64,000 nt of DNA from Metaphire vulgaris (taxonomy: Eukaryota > Annelida > Clitellata > Crassiclitellata > Megascolecidae), in NCBI GenBank assembly GCA_018105865.1, contig JACLAT010000044.1, forward strand, positions 1 to 64,000, given 5' to 3'. Below are positions 33,159 through 45,224 of this stretch, one piece after another. A model generated the notes under the pieces. That model was not told the DNA's origin and did no database searches. It worked only from the letters and a program-made list of their open reading frames with translations. How positions within the stretch are numbered: position 1 is the first letter of the stretch; every line of letters starts with the position of its first letter. The translations under genes were made by a program, and so were the position numbers.

Positions 33159-33557
33159 TAAGGGACTGTCCATTAATTATGCCAACAATTTTTTGGCAAT
33201 TTTTGACCCCATCCCCTTGTCAACAACTGTCAACTTTCACTTACCCCCATAATTACGTCAAAACTTTTGACCCCTCCCCAAGATCAATGACAGGTCCAAA
33301 TAACAAGGTTATTATTTTTGCGGTGATGACCATTTTTCCCTGTTTTGCTCATCGAGTGTCAAAATATGGTGGTGATTACCTTTTTCTAATGCCTTTTTCC
33401 ATTGTAATAAGTAGTATTCTATGAAATTTCCTATTTTTGATTATTTAAAAAGTTAAATTGTTGACGTCAACTTCTCTTGACCCCTCCCCTGTCAACAACT
33501 GTCAAACTTTTCAAACCCCTCCCCTAAATTGTTGACGTAATTAATGGACAGCCCTAA
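33159..33557. mobile_element. TA-flanked MITE, copy 1
   Basis: Body 33161-33555 (about 395 bp) with inverted ends AGGGACTGTCCATTAATTAT and TAATTAATGGACAGCCCT. Repeated GTCAACAACTGTCAAA words lie near both ends. A second copy, about 85-90% alike by eye, is at 61121-61517. Flanks fit a TA target, suggesting Tc1/mariner-type mobilisation. Confidence 0.82.
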
Positions 33558-33907
33558 GTTGAAATGAAAGAGAGGCACAAAAATCATCCTTAACGCAACT
33601 CCAGTTAAGCATTTTCGTCTTTATTTTCGTCAGACATTTTCGCACGACGAAAGTTCAAAATAGAATTAGATGAATTTGTCTCCTCTCCAGTTTCATAATT
33701 TTCCCATTGCTTTACGCGGGTCTGTCGTAATCGCAGGCGCAGTTGTCTTGTCGGGTAAACTGTTCGAGAGCCGTCGATCAGGTGACCTCCCGTGCGTCGT
33801 ATAAAGGAACCAACTAACGCCTATACGACAGTCCTTCGAACTCAGATGTTCATATTCATTACATCACCAAAGACCACCGAGGTTGGGTCGAAGCAAACGT
33901 CCCTCCC

Positions 33908-33944
<37 letters not shown>

Positions 33945-34409
33945 CGTCGTCGTCGTCAGATAACAGGGTCTGAGCGTCTTATCAACGCTGACGGCGTCAT
34001 ACGAGAAGCCTTTTAATACGACGAATCTTCGAAAGAGAGGCGGTTACTGGACGTGTCAATTGCCTCGTTCATGAGTCGTTCTCATTCAATTGAACTTATT
34101 CAGCGCCGCATTTGTATTTAACCTCTTGGAAGACCTTATTCGTCGGGAGTATGCTAAATGCATTGCGGCCTCTTATTACTCTCATTCGAGAGTCAGACAC
34201 GAAACGGTCGCCACGACACTCTCCGCCGCAAAGTGAACTGTTTAAGTGAAAAACTCAGTCGTTTCGAAATTTTTCATGGAAGTTAAATTCGAATTTCCGT
34301 AATGAGTAGGAAGTCAAATTACCTAGTCATTGATCAGGAATGGGGTGGGGATGGGGGTATCGAGATATTTGGAAGCTAAAAGAAAGTCCACAAGCAAAGA
34401 ACCGTCGTC

Positions 34410-34920
34410 AATAATTCCTTGGCACATTCACGTCCATGTATATCGATTCTGTAGCAATCATCCTTACCTACTTCCCGAAAAATTTCTCAACGATGTTGCG
34501 CACCTTGCCCTCCCTGGTTACGCCAATGATGAAGCTATAGTGTTGTGTATCAGGCACAGCCTAAGACTCCAGTACTAGAAAGAGCGCTAAAATGCTTTTA
34601 CTGAATGACAATTTGTAATTGGTCAAAATAAATTGATTCATAAAGCTTACGTGAACTGAGACTATGCATAAGAAATGCGTATAGCATAACCTGATGCTAC
34701 CCGAGGCCCGAGGGGCCCAAGCAGAATTTTTAGGGACGAACATAAAACGCCAAGAGTCGTTGCTTCGTCAATGTCTTCGATATATAATCCCCCTTCATCG
34801 TGGATCAATCCAATCGTGGATCCGCCGCCAGAGGAGTTCCAGTGAGCATATTGCACTTAATTCTGACCAATAATTCCTTGGCACATTCACGTCCATGTAT
34901 ATCGATTCTGTAACAATCAT
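34410..34920. repeat. 51-bp direct repeat flanking about 410 bp
   Basis: 34410-34460 and 34870-34920 match (ATAATTCCTTGGCACATTCA through TAGCAATCAT/TAACAATCAT) with one mismatch. They may be a long target duplication around an inserted 34461-34869 segment, or a local duplication. Confidence 0.75.
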
Positions 34921-35889
34921 GACATCAACCACGTGACATCTGAAATGGCAATGACCAATGACGTTATGTAATCGATCGATGGACGCGAGGAGAGCTAGAG
35001 CTGCTCCTTTAAACCCGAGTTCGATGGAGTCCGGTCGAGTATAGCAATTAATTCAAAATTCAAGCTTAAAATTCCAATTACTCAACTCGACCTAATTTTT
35101 CATTATTTTGAATTTTTAACAGATAATTCATTTTAGAATTCTATTTGTATAAGCCGATCACTTCTACGCATGGAGCTAAATAAGAGCAGCAAATAAAGTA
35201 AAGTATTTGATTCGGGAAGAAATTTCCGCAGCCTTTGAGTCCTTGCACACAGTATTTCAGCCACCGGCTTCAGAGCTGCTCCCTGTACAAGCGTAGTCTC
35301 TCGGACCTAATCTCACGGGATTGGTACTTAATTAGAGCCCTTGAAAAATGTCGAGATCTACAGACTCACAATATGCACTGAGTCTACAGTCTACATTACA
35401 TCGCACATTGCTGTTTAGCTCTTCCAATTAATTTTAATTGCGCTCGGATCGTGTTTATGTACTGCGTTCATCCGAAGAACTACAGATATCGAGGCTTTGA
35501 AGAGTTAGCAAAGGTCTCTTCCGAAGCTCTGATGAGTTCTGTTTTAGCCAAATAATTATTTCCATAATGACTGACTTCGCCCCATCCACCCCCTCATCAA
35601 ACTACACATTCACGATTTCTCGATTGAGACATCTTCCAACCAATCGCATCTCGCCGTTTTCCCATCTTCCCTTCGACTCTCAGGCAACATCAATATTTAG
35701 ACAGATGCCCAGCACACCATTTAACAAGACACGAAACCACTCACAGCCCATAACCAACCTTCAGACTCAGCGCTGTTCAACACATGGTCTCAATACAGAA
35801 TATGAAATTTATAATATAAAAACTATGTACTCAACCTACGCGCTTGCCTTTCATAATCATTGTAAATATATACAACTACATACATGCAT

Positions 35890-35892
<3 letters not shown>

Positions 35893-35938
<46 letters not shown>
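35893..35938. repeat. (AT)n microsatellite
   Basis: Uninterrupted AT dinucleotides. Confidence 0.95.
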
Positions 35939-35940
<2 letters not shown>

Positions 35941-37017
35941 GCAATACATATACACATACATACATACGCTCATATGCGTCTAGCGTGTGATTTAATGGGA
36001 CAACGTACAGTGGCGTTTTGGACATTTTGTGGACGAAATTTGCGAAACCAAAAATTGTCAATTGGTGCTTCCGTATTTCTACATCTACATTCAAATTCGA
36101 AAACAATACTGAATAATTAATCCGTGTTTGAAATGTATAGAAAGCATTTCGTTGCTTCAGATTCCGCTGATGGTCGGCGACTAAATGTACCTAAAGACTT
36201 CTCTCTGTAATCGCCGAAAGACATCTCGACCAGGGACATCTAGAAGTATACATGTCCCGACCAACGACGCCTTCCGCTGCTCGGCTGTCGTCTTCTGCGT
36301 TGATCCTACAAACGATTTCTCCGCTATCACTAACAGTTCCAACGTATGAGATGACTAAGCAGTCAATCTATTTCCCCCCGAATAGGCGCATCTAAATACT
36401 ATTCACGGTTATTCGGTTATTCTAATGGTCAAGATTTTTCGACGTCGATGGCACAGTGCCTAATGAAAAGTTACCTTACAAGAGTAAAAGAAAAGTTTCT
36501 CAGTGACGATGCTACCTCTTTTTAGTCAGCAATAAGCCTAAGATCAGGATATGTTTGAACTGACTGCATATTTCCTCACAGCGAGTGCGTGTCATTCGAA
36601 AAAATAATTAGAAAATTCAGGCAATGGCTGTAGCTCTGAACAGCTTCCCTTGTCAGACGTTTTTCTTAAAGTCTTCGACCAATTGTAAACTTTTCAAAAG
36701 TATAACCTATTTAATCCATTGACGTCAATGATTCTTGCAACTACAATTATGATGAAGCACATAGAAGTAAAGATGATGACGCAACGAAACTTTCGTTCGA
36801 TGAAAAACAAAGAAGCTAAACCCAATGGGAGAGAAACTTTCTTCCTAATGTGTTCTGTCTGTGTGTGTGTGTGTGTCTGTCTGTCTGTCTGTCTGTCCCC
36901 GCATGTCTCTGCCTATGTTCCTCAACGGCGGCACCATCCCGTTCAACTAATTCGATCCACATGAAAGTGATTTTCGCCTCCTCCTCCTTCTCCTCCGCTT
37001 CCTCTGCCTCCTCCTCC

Positions 37018-37064
37018 TTCTCGTCCTCCTCCTCCTCCTCCTCCTCCTCCTCCTCCTCCTCCTC
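37018..37064. repeat. (TCC)n microsatellite
   Basis: Trinucleotide array, polymorphic-looking, preceded by imperfect CCTCCT. Confidence 0.95.
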
Positions 37065-37507
37065 TATTCCGCCACGTTTTATTAGTTGTGAATTGTTGGA
37101 CGAACGCTAGGACCAATCAAAGAGCTTCTTTAGTCTGAGGTTGAATTTGTAAAGTTTTCTTCGCCTGTCTGTCTCTTTCCTTTACCTTCCCTCTGCATGC
37201 CCAACCTTTTCCACTTCTTCCTTCTTTCCTCATATTTATCATCTTCATATACTTGGACCTCAAAATCTCTTCGCAGAAACATTTTCTCTCAGTTTAACGA
37301 CGAGTTACGCAGAAGATAAGCAACCGTCTTACCCTACTTCGCCTCTTTGTTTCGAGTCTTCTCCTACGCGATGACTTCTGTCGATTGAGAGATTAACAGT
37401 CGATTTATGTGACCGTATATAGGTGAAAGGAACCACCAGGCAGGTACACTCTATGATTTCCTTATATTCTCAACGTTAGGAAGGCAAAGAATGAACTTCT
37501 CAACAGC

Positions 37508-37757
37508 CAGAGGCGTCGCGTAATGGTAGTCTGGTCATCTTAAAAAAATTTGGGGCCGCAAAATGATTGAAATAAATGACTTTTCCTATGTCTAATTAAA
37601 CTGGCGATTACCTTTTTATTTTTGTCCGTCAGACTTTTTCAGGAGTTAAGGGAGCAATATGTCTACTTCGCTCCGAGGGCTGACCTCTTTTTGCTCGTCA
37701 GAGTTTTTCGCGTCTGAAATGGACATCCAGAAAATACATTTCTGCGCGACGCCGCTG
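37508..37757. mobile_element. hAT MITE (CAGAGGCGTCGCG type)
   Basis: The 250-bp body has inverted ends CAGAGGCGTCGCGTAATGG and TTCTGCGCGACGCCGCTG. Two shared-word variants lie inside (37592 and 37680, ending TTTTTGCTCGTCAG). Flanking 8-mers TCAACAGC/TCATCAAC match at only 6 of 8 positions. Confidence 0.78.
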
Positions 37758-38585
37758 TCATCAACTATACAATCATTCAACAATGCATACAATTCATCTG
37801 TCTGCCGTTATGAAATGCTTAACAAGTGTCTTAACAATATGCCTGTTTAAACCTGATTTGCTGCACGAGTTTTTTTAAATCGTTCTCTTCCCAAAACCTC
37901 GGTACGAATTTGGAGAAGATGACAGTAGGGCCTACGACAAAATAAAAGGCGATTTCCTGAGAGCGGTTCTTGAGAACATGATGTAAGCGATTCGAAGGTT
38001 CTGTCGCATATGATGCAAGGTTACATAGTGCAAATAGTTACATTAGTCTGAATGTAATCCATTTTAGTAGAGCTTCTTATTCAGGTGTCGTGTATTTCTA
38101 TATTTCTACGTTGACGACTATGAACTTCCATTTTCTCTGTTGTTCGTTGATTGTACGAGTTCTAGTAATGTAGTTACCCCTTTACATCAGTCAATAAACT
38201 ACTGATATACGTCATTCATTGTCTTCCTCTTGACCTTTTACTTTGAATTGCCCAGTAGTTACCAAGGTTTTTTATTCCGTTCGTCCTAAATATATATGTC
38301 AAAAAAATGAAGTTGTCTTTTAGGTATTGTAGATTGCAATTTTCTTTGTGTGCCTGCCATTTTAAGTACTAATTCTTTCATTTTCTTTTCATTCCAATAC
38401 ATTTTCAGCATTTTTCATAAGAACCACATTTCTGCAGCTTCTAGGTTTTTCTTCAAGACTTCAGAGATAGTCCAAGTTTATGACATGACTAGCCAACAGA
38501 AGCATTCCAGAACCCTAATCTTTTTTTTCATTGCTAAATGATAAAATAATAAATAGAGATAAGATAATAAAAATTGATAAATAAT
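37758..38585. other. no gene recognised
   Basis: Intergenic AT-rich sequence. Short frames only. Confidence 0.35.
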
Positions 38586-38589
38586 AAAC

Positions 38590-39930
38590 AAATCATCATC
38601 ATCATTATTGCTCTCTGCCAACTCATTAGTGGCAATAGCTAGTCAGAAAACATTTCCAGGCTTTTTTGTCAAATGTTAGTTTTTTTCTTTTACAATTGTC
38701 AGTTGTCTTTCTTTGAAATCCTCTTCTTTTATGTTGTCTATCCATTTTTTCTGGGCCTGCCTCTTCCTTTTTTCTTCCTTGTATGTGTAGAGTGCTTTTT
38801 GGGAAGTCTTCCATCCTATTAACATGTCCATACCATGTTAGCCTCCTTTTTATGAGTTTGTCTATGGTGGTATTCTCTAGCCCAATCCGCTGCCGCATAC
38901 CTTCATTTCTAAGTGTTTGAAGTCTGCTAACTCCTAGAATTCTTCTTAGGCAGCTCATTTCTGCAACGAGTAGTCTTTTTTCATCTTCTCGTTTTGTGAC
39001 CCAGGTTTCAAATCCATATAGTATTTGTGGAATGACAGCGGTGTTGTAGATTTAGACTGTGGTGTTTATTTTCATTTCTTTAGAGTTCCAGATGCGTTTC
39101 AGTCTTTCCATTGTTTATAATCCTGTTGCTATTTTCAGTTTGATGTCTTCTTGGTGGCTTCCATTGCTTGTTATTTGTCCTCCTACATATGTAAAGCTTT
39201 TGACTTGTTCAATTTCTGTACTTTCTAGAGTTAATTGCATCTTCTTGTATCCTGTTTTGCTGGCCGCCATGGTTTTAGTTTTTTACTGCGTTTATCGTAA
39301 GGCCGAATCTTTGGCTCGTGATATTGACTTTGTCAGTTTTTGTAGGCCTTTCCTGGATTCTGCAAGCAAGGTGAAGTCATCTGCAAACTTTAGATTAAAG
39401 ATATTTTCTCCATAGCACTTTACACCAATGTTTAAGTCTTTGGAAGAATACATCCCTGTCTTGTTCCTACTTCTGTCTTTAACCATTCTGTTAGGCCATG
39501 TTCCACCCTCACAGCGTTTTTGCTTTTCTATAAACCGTTCGGATTAGGTTTATTAATTTTTTAAATTCCGAAATTTTTCATTGCTTGCCACAACCCATCG
39601 TGCCACGCTAAATCAAAAGCTTGTTTGTAGTCAATAAAGTTAATGTAGCATGTATTGTTAGTCTCAATATATTTTTCAAAGATTTGTCTAATAGTACATA
39701 GTTGGTCAACTGTGCTTCTTCCCGGTGGAAATCCTGCTTGCTCCTCCTCAAGCACTTCTTCCACATATGCATTTATTCTCCTCTGGAGTACTTTAGATAA
39801 GAGTCATAAGACCTTCCCTGGGATGCTCAGGAGTGTAATTCCTCGATAATTGTTGCAGTCCATTTTATCTCCTTTTCTCTTGTATATAGGTATAATAATT
39901 CCTGTACTCCAGTCTTCTGGCACAGAACGT
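38590..39930 (-). mobile_element. RTE/CFDP2-like LINE remnant
   Basis: From right to left on the minus strand: EEQAGFPPGRSTVDQLCTIR and FIDYKQAFDLAWHDGLW (39561-39764), KFADDFTLLAESRKGLQKL with the FADD catalytic block (39292-39486), then MSCLRRILGVSRLQTLRNEG and IKRRLTWYGHVNRMEDFPKS (38626-38958). The end is followed by ATGATGATGATT. Several frameshifts make it inactive. It lacks the endonuclease part. Confidence 0.88.
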
Positions 39931-40224
39931 CATCATCATAATCAAATAAACAAATACCTTTTAAAATCTTAATTGCGTAAAAAGTAAAATCGGCATCGGT
40001 ATGAAATGGCTCATCTACTGCAAGAATTTGCGTACGTTGTCCTCATTCCGAAGCATTAAATGGGTCCATGAACCTCCGTAACTCCGTAAGAAACTTAGGC
40101 GCTGCGTCACAACTGAAGCTACTCTGTCCCCTTCACCGAAGTCGAAGAGGACGGGAAGACGAAGACATATATCGCTGACATTATGTCTGCTACGCTTACG
40201 CGTGAAACTGCAGCGGTTTTTAAA

Positions 40225-40650
40225 AGCAACATCATCATCGTCGTCGTCGTCGTCATCATCATCATCATAATCACCGTGCTCCATACAAAATCCTTAGCGG
40301 CAATAGCTAGACACAAGACACTTCCAAAAGTCCTGCCTTCTGTTAATCTTCCTTCTGTGATTGAAATTCCTTTCGGGGCCATATCTTTTCTGATGTTGTC
40401 CATCCACTTTTTTCTGGGTCTTCCTATGCTTCTATTTCCTTCAATTTGAGTGAATGTAGAGTACTTTCTATGTTTGTATGGCGGCCTCCTTTCATCCATT
40501 CTATTGGCATGTTCATACCAGGCAAGTCTTTTCCTTGCAATTTTGTCTAGTGTCTGCGATTTTTATCGTTTGCAACCGGGTTACTCAAGAATTCTCAGTA
40601 AGCAGGTCATTTCGGCCACCAAGCAGCCCTTGTTCGTCTGGTTTCTTCCA
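40225..40650 (-). mobile_element. LINE C-terminal tail with (GAT)n end
   Basis: The minus-strand frame 40119-40499 encodes RSIGRPRKKWMDNIRKDMAP and a TEGR...CLAIAAKDF terminal segment, a LINE protein end. The (ATG)n/(ACG)n array at 40228-40270 is its 3' tail. The 5' side is truncated near 40650. Confidence 0.78.
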
Positions 40651-40712
40651 TGCTGCATGTTTCTACACTGCATATGATTTCTGGGATTTCCATATGAGCT
40701 TATATGTTGTAT

Positions 40713-40876
40713 ATTTTGACCAATAGCGTCGCCACAGGGGCAAATAGGGTAACTGCTCCCCAACCTGCCGGCGAGAAAGTTTTTGTGGAGGGTGTGTGGG
40801 ATGGGGGAGAGAAATCTGATACGCCAGCCCCCTTTTGCCCCAACCCAAAATTCCTGGCGACGCCACTGATTTGACC
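40713..40876. mobile_element. hAT MITE, imperfect TSD
   Basis: Body 40721-40868 (148 bp), ends CAATAGCGTCGCCACAGG and CCTGGCGACGCCACTG. Flanking 8-mers ATTTTGAC and ATTTGACC share ATTTGAC with a one-base shift. It is the same family as 28894-29084, inverted. Confidence 0.83.
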
Positions 40877-41655
40877 TTGGTGCCAATGTTTATATCTTTT
40901 TGCATCTGGTTCTTCGCAATCGTTTGTAATCCTTTGGTTATTAAAGAAAAGTACTCTGTAGCATAATAGCAATGAACAACCTTAACTGACCGTCAAAATG
41001 TAGAATTCTCTTGCTCTATTTGTGGTATCCTTTAATTTACTACGCTTGCTTTCAAATCTATACACCTCATCTCTTTCAGTTCCTTTATTGGTATTCATCA
41101 ACTGATTGTTTGGGGGTATGATGACCTTCTGAAGTCTGGTTCGACGCATTTGCGAAATGCGCAAAATATACTGAAGTTTTTTTCTCTATAAACACTCATC
41201 AAGCAGTCTCAACTTAATACGCTGAAGTAGGGCCAATCAACATATATACACGCGCTATTACTGCAAATTTACTGGTAGAACTATGACGTTTGCTTGGAGT
41301 TCGATCTGTGATAAGGAAAAAAATGCAGTTTTAGTGTGACGTACAAAAAGCTTTGCTTGACAGATTTCGTAGCTGAGACGTGATCAATGAGAACGAAGAA
41401 ATAGAACGTTCGTAGTCTTTCATTTCGTCAAGATGCGATTGCTTCATAAGAGTTAAAGAAGTCGTGGAATTAGCAGAGCAGTGGTAACGCTTTCGCTAAG
41501 TTCTCACATCAAGATCGATCAAATGCATCTAGCTGCGCCGAAAAAAACCAAAACCCAAAGCCCAAAGACCCTTAACTACCACAGATAATAAACCCTCTTG
41601 AAAAACGTTGATCGTGGAAGCTGAAAGATGGTCGAATTGAAATGACTAATTAGTG
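40877..41655. other. no gene recognised
   Basis: Intergenic. No frame with a recognisable domain. Confidence 0.35.
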
Positions 41656-41811
41656 GCAGACAACAGAGGCGTAGCGACGAGGGGTATATCGGTATATATA
41701 CACCCAAAATCAGGCAACCTTAAAGTTTTTAATGTGCTTTTTAAGATTTTCAAAGTTTTTAAACATCTATGCCCCCACAATCAAATTCCTGGCTGCACCT
41801 TTGGCAGACAA
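41656..41811. mobile_element. hAT MITE, TSD GCAGACAA
   Basis: Body 41664-41803 (140 bp), ends CAGAGGCGTAGCGACGAGGG and CCTGGCTGCACCTTTG, perfect TSD GCAGACAA (41656-41663, 41804-41811). It is the same family as 57258-57449 (shared GGTATATATACACCC and ACCTTAAAGTTTTT). Confidence 0.93.
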
Positions 41812-41917
41812 GAGATCGTTGCTGAGGTTAATGGGAAAGACAAAAGTAGACGTTTTCCAGTCTTTACATTTGTAAACACAAGATGTTTTTGACAAAATGC
41901 ATTGCGTATCTACGCTT

Positions 41918-41921
<4 letters not shown>

Positions 41922-41965
<44 letters not shown>

Positions 41966-41968
41966 TCT

Positions 41969-42041
<73 letters not shown>
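41922..42041. repeat. (TC)n microsatellite
   Basis: About 120 bp of TC with a few TTTC interruptions. Ser-Leu and Arg-Glu frames on both strands are artefacts. Confidence 0.97.
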
Positions 42042-42043
<2 letters not shown>

Positions 42044-42624
42044 TCTTCCCTTTCTGAAGGACTTGTGGTGACCATGCAGACGAGACGACACCATGCATCG
42101 CATGAACCTGCATAACCAGGAACGGCATTGAGTCGATCACCATTCGGTGCATTCTCGGGTTTTGCTTGAGTAGACTAGAAATCTGTTCCACAATTTCAAT
42201 TTGTGTTCATCTATTCATCTATTCGGAAGCTGTTGGGTTTCAGCGCCTTTACAGATAAAAGCAGCCGATCTTGACAGAATATTTAACTGGACGCGTTTTT
42301 TCAACTTCGTTCAAATTCTGTTTCCAAATCGACACGGCCTTTATTTATTAACAACTCGTTTGCATGACTGGCCGCGTCATTAAATTTTCAAATCTCTTTC
42401 CACGTGAAACTTTTCTTGCATTTATTCGAATGTTTTTTGGCGAAATTATTGTACTGTTTCAACCTTGACGACATTTAAGATATTTGAATTTCTTATGAAT
42501 AATATTGGATTGTGACGATTTCTCGTACAATTGAACTGATGAATATTTCCGTTGCTCAAATCTGCTCAATGATGAAAATTAAATTAGAACCAAACTTTTA
42601 AAATCGAGTCATTTGTTTTGACAC

Positions 42625-42855
42625 CATAGGTCCAGGGCCATATTAAGGCGGGGGCTGAGGGGGCTGAAGCCCCAGGCCCACCATAAAAAATAGACCCACC
42701 GTTTTTCAAGCGACGACCTTCTTTGCTTGTCAGAGATTTTCAGTGACAGCGGCGGAAAATTTTACAAGAGGTAATTTTCAAATTATGGAAGCGACGACCT
42801 TTTTTACTTCTCAGCCCCAGGCCCACTCGGACTTTAATCCGGCCCTGCGTAGGTC
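42625..42855. mobile_element. hAT MITE, TSD CRTAGGTC
   Basis: Body 42633-42847 (215 bp), ends CAGGGCCATATTAAGGCGGG and GGACTTTAATCCGGCCCTG, TSD CATAGGTC/CGTAGGTC (7 of 8). Two shared-word copies lie at 42711 and 42793. GAAGCCCCAGGCCCAC repeats internally. Confidence 0.9.
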
Positions 42856-43369
42856 CTACGCCATCAATGTCTATATTTATTCCGCCCGATTAGCAAACGT
42901 CGTCGATTCGACAATTAAGTTGCCATTTAGAGTTAATTTGTGATCCGATTGATCTGGATTTGATTTATTCTTAGTTTTCAAATCAGCAGAAACTGTCTAA
43001 AGTTGGTCAAACTGCGATGCAACGAGTCCAAACAGATGAGGACCTCTGGGGCCCAGGCATTCAATTGGGGCACGGGCCCCTCTGGCTGTGGGTCGCCTCT
43101 GATTAGACTGTTGCTTGTTACCTGAGTTGTTGTAGCTTCCAAGTTACTCATTTCTGGTACTTTGTTTTCGTGCAATTGTGTTTATTTCTTACTTACTGAT
43201 GGTTTACTCAAACGCTGTTATGAAGTTTTGAGTGATGAATAAAAATACAGGATAATGAGTAGTTTTATGGGTTTCTGGCTTCAACGCTCACTATTTGACA
43301 TTTTCCTCACATTTCTACTGTGCCTCCATCCAGTTCTGCTGTAGTAGAAGGCTGTTTAGTACAAAAGGT

Positions 43370-43530
43370 GACAAAATAGTTGAAATAGTTTAACTACTTT
43401 TTAAAAGTTTAGCTGAGCTTAGTTTTCTGAAAATGGTTAACTAATAGTTAAATAACAGTTTAACTACAAATATTTAGTTTTAAAATAATTTAGTTTAACT
43501 ACTTTATAACAACTAGTGCCCATTACTGAC
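43370..43530. mobile_element. fragment of the TAGTTTAACTAA hAT family
   Basis: An array of TAGTTTAACTA words ending in AGTGCCCATTACTG. It resembles the right end of 31544-32389. The left end is missing. Confidence 0.65.
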
Positions 43531-43779
43531 TACCACCACCATCATCATCATCACCACCACCATCGTCGTCATCATCGTCAATAATCAAGGGTTTAGCGTG
43601 TGTTTGTGTTTGATGTCACTTTTACTGTTTGCATTCTTGTCTGTTCGGAGATCTGTAAATTCACATAGTCTGTTTTCAAAATTGGCATCTGTTCAGACGC
43701 GATTGCAGTCTGCTTGACACTCGGTTTTCATAACTTCTGATTAATTATATTATGCACTGTGTCCGAATAAAAAGTATGC

Positions 43780-44215
43780 CTACTCTCTTTTCACTATGAC
43801 TTTTAGAAAACTTGGCCGATTTCCATAAAAATTTGCAGTTTGAAACGTGAATAAATAATAGATAGACGCAAGCATTATCTGAAAAAGTTTACAATGAATA
43901 TTAAAAGTGTCCACCGCAAGAATTGACGCATGATTTCAGACGTCGTCGCCTCTGATGAATTGCTGCTTCAATGACGGCGTGATCAAGCTTTGTCCACTCA
44001 CTCACCAATCTCTGCGGCAGTTCCTTAAGCTTGGAAATGCGTGACTAGTAGACCCTTTCCTGCAGAATACCCTACACAGAGTACTGTAGTCCACCGGATT
44101 CAAATCTGGTGAGTTTGGTGGCCACAATTCGGGTGGTATGAAAGCAGAAGTCTCCCTGTCCAGGAATTTAACGGTGTCACGAGCACGTCATACTTTGCGT
44201 CAGAAAATAATTAAA
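43780..44215 (-). mobile_element. mariner transposase remnant
   Basis: Read on the minus strand, 44200 to 43890 gives RARDTVKFLDRETSAFIPPE then LWPPNSPDLNPVDYS, the conserved block around the last catalytic Asp of mariner transposases. After a frameshift, a decayed C-terminus (VSGQSLITPSLKQQFIRGDD) and NIHCKLF follow. Frameshifts and the missing N-terminal half make it dead. The end near 43770 (GTGTCCGAATAAAAAGTATG) may be the TIR. Confidence 0.82.
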
Positions 44216-45080
44216 GAGCGCGTTTTATACCCCATGATTTTTAATTCAATGACACATAAACCATCTGATTTTCACATAAGAATCTGCCAAGTTTTCCAAC
44301 AGATATTCAAAATATACTGAAAATAGAGTTAGCATACGTGTTATCTGGACACACTGTGTGTTTTAAAGGCACCATTGAATAACGATAACATCAGCATTCC
44401 TACCACAGATCATTCGCAAAGCAATGATAATGAGTAGAAGTCTAACCTGGATTCAAACATGATGACGTGTCCAAATCAGAAGGGTTCGAAACCTGCTGTG
44501 AAGCACAAAAATATCGAGATCGATCTCTTAATTAGAGAAACTGTACGAAAAGACACTCAGTTTATAATAATGGAAATTCATTTCGACGCCTCCCATCCAC
44601 TTGCAACGGCGTTCATGGCAGCAATCAACGCAATCAATAGATACGACATCAAATGTCATCCCATGTGAAGAAACAACCCCAAATATTACGAGTGACCGGA
44701 TTTTAAAAACTAATGTCAGTAGTCCATTTTACAAAAAAACAATTGCGATGGCCAGACTATCGTCCCCTCTTCCGCCCCAAAATTTTCTACCTCCAGTAAG
44801 AGGTCGGGCATGTAAAACCCAAAATGTTCGATCCCCACTGGGGATCAGGCTCAGACGATGGAAGGGGCTATATCTTTAACCCCGTCCCAAGAAATCAAAC
44901 CGTTCTAGCAATGATCCAATAATTGTGGCGAGCCGGCCATTAATTTCTCTAATGAGCATTTTCTGCCATTGTCGATAACAGTACTTTCATTTAGACAGCG
45001 CCTTTGCAGTATTAAAATTTTGTGTCATAATTTTGCGAGAAAACATACATTCATTACATTGCATACCATCTGTCGTATAT
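44216..45080. other. no gene recognised
   Basis: Upstream flank of the Twist locus beyond the hAT at 45089. Short frames (44459-44668, 44601-44879) show no domain. Confidence 0.35.
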
Positions 45081-45224
45081 ATTGTGGCTAGAGCTGGGTC
45101 GATTACGATTATTTTTTCCGATTACGATTACGATTATTTTCGATTATTTTTCACGATTACGATTTCGATTACGATTACGGTTTTTTATATAATCGCGATT
45201 TCGATTTCGATTATTTCACAGTAC

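Larger units (their letters stand above)
33558..37507. other. about 4 kb without a recognised gene
   Basis: Contains (CCG)n at 33910-33942, a 51-bp direct repeat (34410-34460 and 34870-34920), (AT)n at 35893-35937, (TG)/(TCTG) repeats at 36858-36898 and (TCC)n at 37018-37063. No coding frame has a recognisable domain. Regulatory sequence is possible but not visible by eye. Confidence 0.4.
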
